A stretch of 55,084 nt of DNA from Xylanibacillus composti (GTDB taxonomy: Bacteria; Bacillota; Bacilli; Paenibacillales; K13). Location of the stretch: positions 1-55,084 of the forward strand of contig NZ_BOVK01000072.1 of NCBI RefSeq assembly GCF_018403685.1, in the 5' to 3' direction. Of this stretch, positions 52,715 through 55,084 are shown one piece after another. The translations under genes were made by a program, and so were the position numbers. A model generated the notes under the pieces. It was not told the origin of the DNA. It did not search any database and saw only the letters and a list, made by a program, of their open reading frames with translations. Every line of letters begins with the position of its first letter. Within the stretch, counting starts at the first letter, position 1.

Positions 52715-53188
52715 ATGAAACTGGACTGCACCTTGATTCTAATATACAAGGTACCGAACATCGCCATTAAGCTAGAGAAGGACACACAGAAGCGCGTCCG
52801 TTCAGAATTGACCGTTCCTGCAATCGCCGCCGTCCTCCCCCTGATTTTGTTCGCCGTACGCGGGTTTATCCTATCCTATAATCTGGGGTATGTGATCAGT
52901 GTTGCCGCCTTTGCTGCGCTAGCCGTCGGCGTCGTATTCATCTTCGTGGGCAATCTGGTGCCTAGCTTGCTGCAGGGGTCCCATACTTGGCCCAAGCTTC
53001 CAGAGCAGGTTCAGCGCAAGCTCGCACGCTTTCAGGGTCGCCTGGTGTTCGTGCTCGGCATCCTGTTCGTGCTGCTGGCCTTCCTGCCCAGCCCCATCAT
53101 CTTCCCTGCGTTCTTCGTCCTGTTCGTCGGCTTTCTGCTGATCTCGCTCAGACAATGGATGCGTTACGCCCGCACGGCGAGTGAATAG
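52715..53188 (+). CDS. Membrane protein, possibly SdpI-related
   Basis: A 157-residue protein with four hydrophobic helices (about 35-50, 58-78, 105-122, 125-145). The segment VFIFVGNLVPSLLQGSHTWP resembles the GNxxP...W motif of the SdpI/DUF1648 immunity-like family, but the N-terminal half of that family is absent, so the gene may be 5'-truncated or only a distant relative. There is no ribosome-binding site before the ATG at 52715, so the start is uncertain. Confidence 0.55.
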   Translation: MKLDCTLILIYKVPNIAIKLEKDTQKRVRSELTVPAIAAVLPLILFAVRGFILSYNLGYVISVAAFAALAVGVVFIFVGNLVPSLLQGSHTWPKLPEQVQRKLARFQGRLVFVLGILFVLLAFLPSPIIFPAFFVLFVGFLLISLRQWMRYARTASE

Positions 53189-53372
53189 CTGCCCTTCCAT
53201 ACTGCTTCGGTTTATACCGAACAAGGCTTCGTTTATCAATATAGCAGCTCATCATTAGGAGGGCACCTGCTCAGACGGGAGCGGCTAATGTTCCCTTGCG
53301 AATACCGACTAACAGCAGCTCCGCCATGCCCGCCAGCGCATGAGCAAGAACACATCTCGTTAATCAGCCCGT

Positions 53373-53400
53373 ACGAATCCTCCTTTATGTCCATAACATA
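53373..53400 (+). promoter_or_regulatory. Putative sigma-K promoter of the third YjcZ-like gene
   Basis: AC (53373-53374), 17 bases, CATAACATA (53392-53400), which fits CATANNNTA. Spacing is identical to the site at 5365. Confidence 0.5.
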
Positions 53401-53430
53401 TTAGGAAGCTCTAATAAAGGAGGTGTTCGC

Positions 53431-53544
53431 ATGGGCTACGCTGCAGGCGCAGGTTTGGGCGGCGGCTTTACTTCAACGGGTGCAATTCTCGTTCTCTTCA
53501 TCCTGTTGGTCATCATCAGCCGCACGGTTCTGTTTGGCGGTTAA
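53431..53544 (+). CDS. YjcZ-family sporulation peptide, copy 3
   Basis: A 37-residue protein: Gly-rich start MGYAAGAGLGGGFTSTGA, then the family helix ILVLFILLVIISRT and a VLFGG end. It is longer than copies 1 and 2 by a Gly stretch. AAAGGAGG precedes the ATG, and a sigma-K-like promoter lies upstream. Distant from the pair at 5.4 kb, so it is a dispersed copy. Confidence 0.85.
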   Translation: MGYAAGAGLGGGFTSTGAILVLFILLVIISRTVLFGG

Positions 53545-53567
53545 CAAAGCCGCTTGACTCGTTCGAC

Positions 53568-53589
53568 CCTCGCAGTTCATGCTGCGAGG
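53568..53589 (+). terminator. Hairpin after the third YjcZ-like gene
   Basis: Perfect 8-bp stem CCTCGCAG / CTGCGAGG with a 6-base loop, 23 bases after the stop. There is no T-run, so termination efficiency is uncertain. Confidence 0.5.
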
Positions 53590-53659
53590 CTCCTACATAC
53601 AGTGTGCACCGCTTCTGCATGCGGCACCCACAATCATTGGGAATGCGCTCCCGTCAGGC

Positions 53660-53697
53660 AAAAAATGCGTCTCCCGTTGAACGAAAGGCGCATTTCC
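53660..53697 (-). terminator. Terminator of the second CotF-family gene
   Basis: On the minus strand AAATGCG ... CGCATTT arms are followed by TTTG, about 15 bp after the stop at 53712. Confidence 0.65.
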
Positions 53698-53711
53698 TAG
53701 ACAAGGAGCTA

Positions 53712-54224
53712 TTACAGGCTCAAAGCATTTTTCGCATTCTTGACATCGGCCGCTAGGAGCTGATCCAGCTGGTATGACGGATAGAGCCCGCGTTCATACA
53801 TGAAAGCAAACACCTTGCCATGCAGCTGGATAGCCTTGTCCAGATGCTTATGGAATGTTTCTCTTAACTGGGGAGTAGCCGTTTCGGTAATCGCAATCGC
53901 ATAATTGCGCACAGCGGTCTTGGCAAATCCAAGCAGCTGCCCGGCATAAAAGGCGGTCATCTCATCCCCGGCGCTTTTTCGCATGGCGGTTGGCGCTTGC
54001 GGGTAGTACCCCAGCAGGTCCTGCAGGTTGCTTTCGATCCCTTGGATCGCTTCCGCATAGAGCCCTTTCAACTGAGGATCCTTCACATCGTTCCGATTCA
54101 TCTTGAAGTTGACCAAGTGGTTCGCTTGATAAGCGACAAGCTCATGCATCTCCAACGTCTCATGCCAGGCGAGGTGCTGCTGATGGGATTGCCTGTTGGT
54201 TGCGTACAAGTAATATCCCTCCAT
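53712..54224 (-). CDS. CotF-family spore coat protein, second copy
   Basis: A 170-residue helical protein beginning YLYATNRQSHQQHLAWHETL then EMHELVAYQANHLVNFK, the typical ferritin-like CotF pattern with HETLEMHE, and ending in a second pair of helices (HKHLDKAIQLHGKVFAFM). It would be part of the spore coat or surface. Start chosen at 54224 because relatives begin just before the YLYxTNRQ motif; the ribosome-binding site is weak, and an ATG at 54269 is also open. Confidence 0.82.
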   Translation of the reverse strand: MEGYYLYATNRQSHQQHLAWHETLEMHELVAYQANHLVNFKMNRNDVKDPQLKGLYAEAIQGIESNLQDLLGYYPQAPTAMRKSAGDEMTAFYAGQLLGFAKTAVRNYAIAITETATPQLRETFHKHLDKAIQLHGKVFAFMYERGLYPSYQLDQLLAADVKNAKNALSL

Positions 54225-54287
54225 AACTGTGATAGGATACCTTATGCACCAAGGTCCTAGGCGGAACATTGTCTTTCCAGGACGAAC

Positions 54288-54761
54288 TTATTTTTCCGTA
54301 ACCGGAACGACAATTGTGCTGAAGAGCGAGCCGTCCACGTAAGCATCCAGCTTCCACAAGCCCGCAGACGGCAGGGCAATGGATGAAGGGAAGGAAGCAG
54401 TCGCACCCCAGTTCTCACCACCAAGTCTAGACTCGACAAGGGTCATTTCCTCCCCCTCTTCGCTAGTAGCAGTCACGGTAAAGTCCTTATGAACCAGCTC
54501 CTCCTTCTCCCCCCACAGCAACCACATATATTTCTGCTGCTCACCTGCATAAAAAGGATTGTTGGAAATGGCGATTTTCTCCTCAAGGCCTACCCAGGTC
54601 GTTGTGAATTCCTCCCCGGTCTCTCCGAGAATCCCACTTAGCTCAATCTCCCCGGTTGCCTCCCAACCAGCTGCATGCTGCACCGAAGATTCCGATTGCG
54701 AACAGCTTGTCAGCAACAGGCAAGCAAGGAGCACCGTACACAGGAGCCTCATCCTCGTCAT
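54288..54761 (-). CDS. Lipoprotein, DUF4871-like
   Basis: A 157-residue lipoprotein with signal and lipobox LLTSC (Cys20). The mature part has the pattern ISNNPFYAGEQQKYMWLLWG, then KDFTVTATSEEGE and SSIALPSAGLWKLDAYVDG, which resembles the beta-sandwich DUF4871 family of Bacillota lipoproteins. Function unknown. AAAGGGGG lies seven bases before the ATG at 54761, two codons inside the longest frame. It lies upstream of the CotF-family gene on the same strand, 63 bp apart. Confidence 0.7.
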   Translation of the reverse strand: MTRMRLLCTVLLACLLLTSCSQSESSVQHAAGWEATGEIELSGILGETGEEFTTTWVGLEEKIAISNNPFYAGEQQKYMWLLWGEKEELVHKDFTVTATSEEGEEMTLVESRLGGENWGATASFPSSIALPSAGLWKLDAYVDGSLFSTIVVPVTEK

Positions 54762-55084
54762 ATTCATTCCCCCTTTGCTTATATGACGCTGGTGAGCGGT
54801 GTGTGGTTCGATGAAAATGGTTCATGCGTCTTCTTCTCACTGTTTAGGGTTTGAGCGCATACCCCTCCGCTTAGGACTCAATGTAGCGGCTGCGCCCCTT
54901 GAACACCTCTCGTATATGCCAATGAAGGAACTGGCCCCCGGGCGCATATTCTGGACGAATTCGGAAATCTACTTTAACGGAAGTCAAAGACACTATTTGC
55001 GGTGTTATCGAGCATTTCTATTTCTAACGGAACTCCTGGACCTTATTTGTACAAAACCAAGCCATTCCAAGCCCTTTCTATCAA
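54762..55084. other. Intergenic region at the right edge
   Basis: 323 bases with no supported gene. It includes the lipoprotein promoter region and, near the edge, the short repeat listed at 54967..55048. Confidence 0.4.
54967..55048. repeat. Two-unit degenerate intergenic repeat
   Basis: TAACGGAAGTCAAAGACACT then ATTTG (from about 54974) and TAACGGAACTCCTGGACCTT then ATTTG (from about 55025) share TAACGGAA and the ATTTG end, about 51 bases apart. Confidence 0.5.

Noticed and set aside
53189-53400. 38-codon plus-strand frame before the third YjcZ-like gene
   Set aside because: Cys/Pro-rich chance composition, and it runs through the sigma-K-like promoter.

Overview
The window looks like chromosomal DNA of an endospore-forming Bacillota, most likely a Paenibacillus or close relative. 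This is inferred from gene content only: a GerA-type germinant receptor operon, two CotF-family coat proteins, three tiny YjcZ-family sporulation peptides, YtcP/LplB-type sugar transporters with a YesN-type membrane AraC regulator, and an AgrD/LytTR quorum-sensing locus. No rRNA, tRNA or CRISPR array was recognised.

Layout. 0.1-5.1 kb: small membrane protein, Gfo/Idh/MocA oxidoreductase, and a two-gene unit of an orphan sugar-binding lipoprotein with a membrane diguanylate cyclase. 5.4-6.6 kb: two YjcZ-like genes, a remnant of an ABC-class ATPase, and udk. 6.8-10.8 kb: germinant receptor operon (A, C, small membrane protein, B). 11-17 kb: pncB, chemoreceptor, Nudix hydrolase, membrane protein, and an ion channel with an aberrant selectivity filter. 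17.3-22.9 kb: CotF protein, aldo/keto reductase, and two c-di-GMP enzymes (MHYT-GGDEF-EAL, HD-GYP). 23.1-27.4 kb: a 7TM hybrid histidine kinase with two kinase cores, convergent with a SARP-type response regulator. 27.5-35.7 kb: a six-gene carbohydrate cluster (two permeases, binding protein, YesN regulator, AGE epimerase, 2-hydroxyacid dehydrogenase) behind a CcpA-site-like sequence.

36.6-52.6 kb is a more AT-rich accessory region and the most interesting part. Its core is an agr-like operon (39349..41085): a seven-TM protein, AgrB, a 47-residue AgrD-like cyclic-peptide precursor, and a stand-alone LytTR regulator. No histidine kinase and no receiver domain is present. The seven-TM protein belongs to a family with eight copies here: one in the agr operon, one decayed copy just upstream, and a tandem run of five intact copies plus one frameshifted copy at 47.8-52.2 kb. 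Around them lie two secreted proteases (a matrixin-like metalloprotease and a papain-like C39/C70-type enzyme), other secreted proteins, two holin-like type I toxin genes each paired with a putative antisense RNA from a near-identical promoter, a SAMHD1-like HD phosphohydrolase with a YwgA/Panacea-like partner, an IS3 remnant and several pseudogenes. I propose a kinase-independent peptide-signalling system whose membrane component has been amplified.

52.7-55.1 kb returns to ordinary sequence: a membrane protein, a third YjcZ-like gene behind a sigma-K-like promoter, a CotF-family protein, a DUF4871-like lipoprotein, and short degenerate intergenic repeats.
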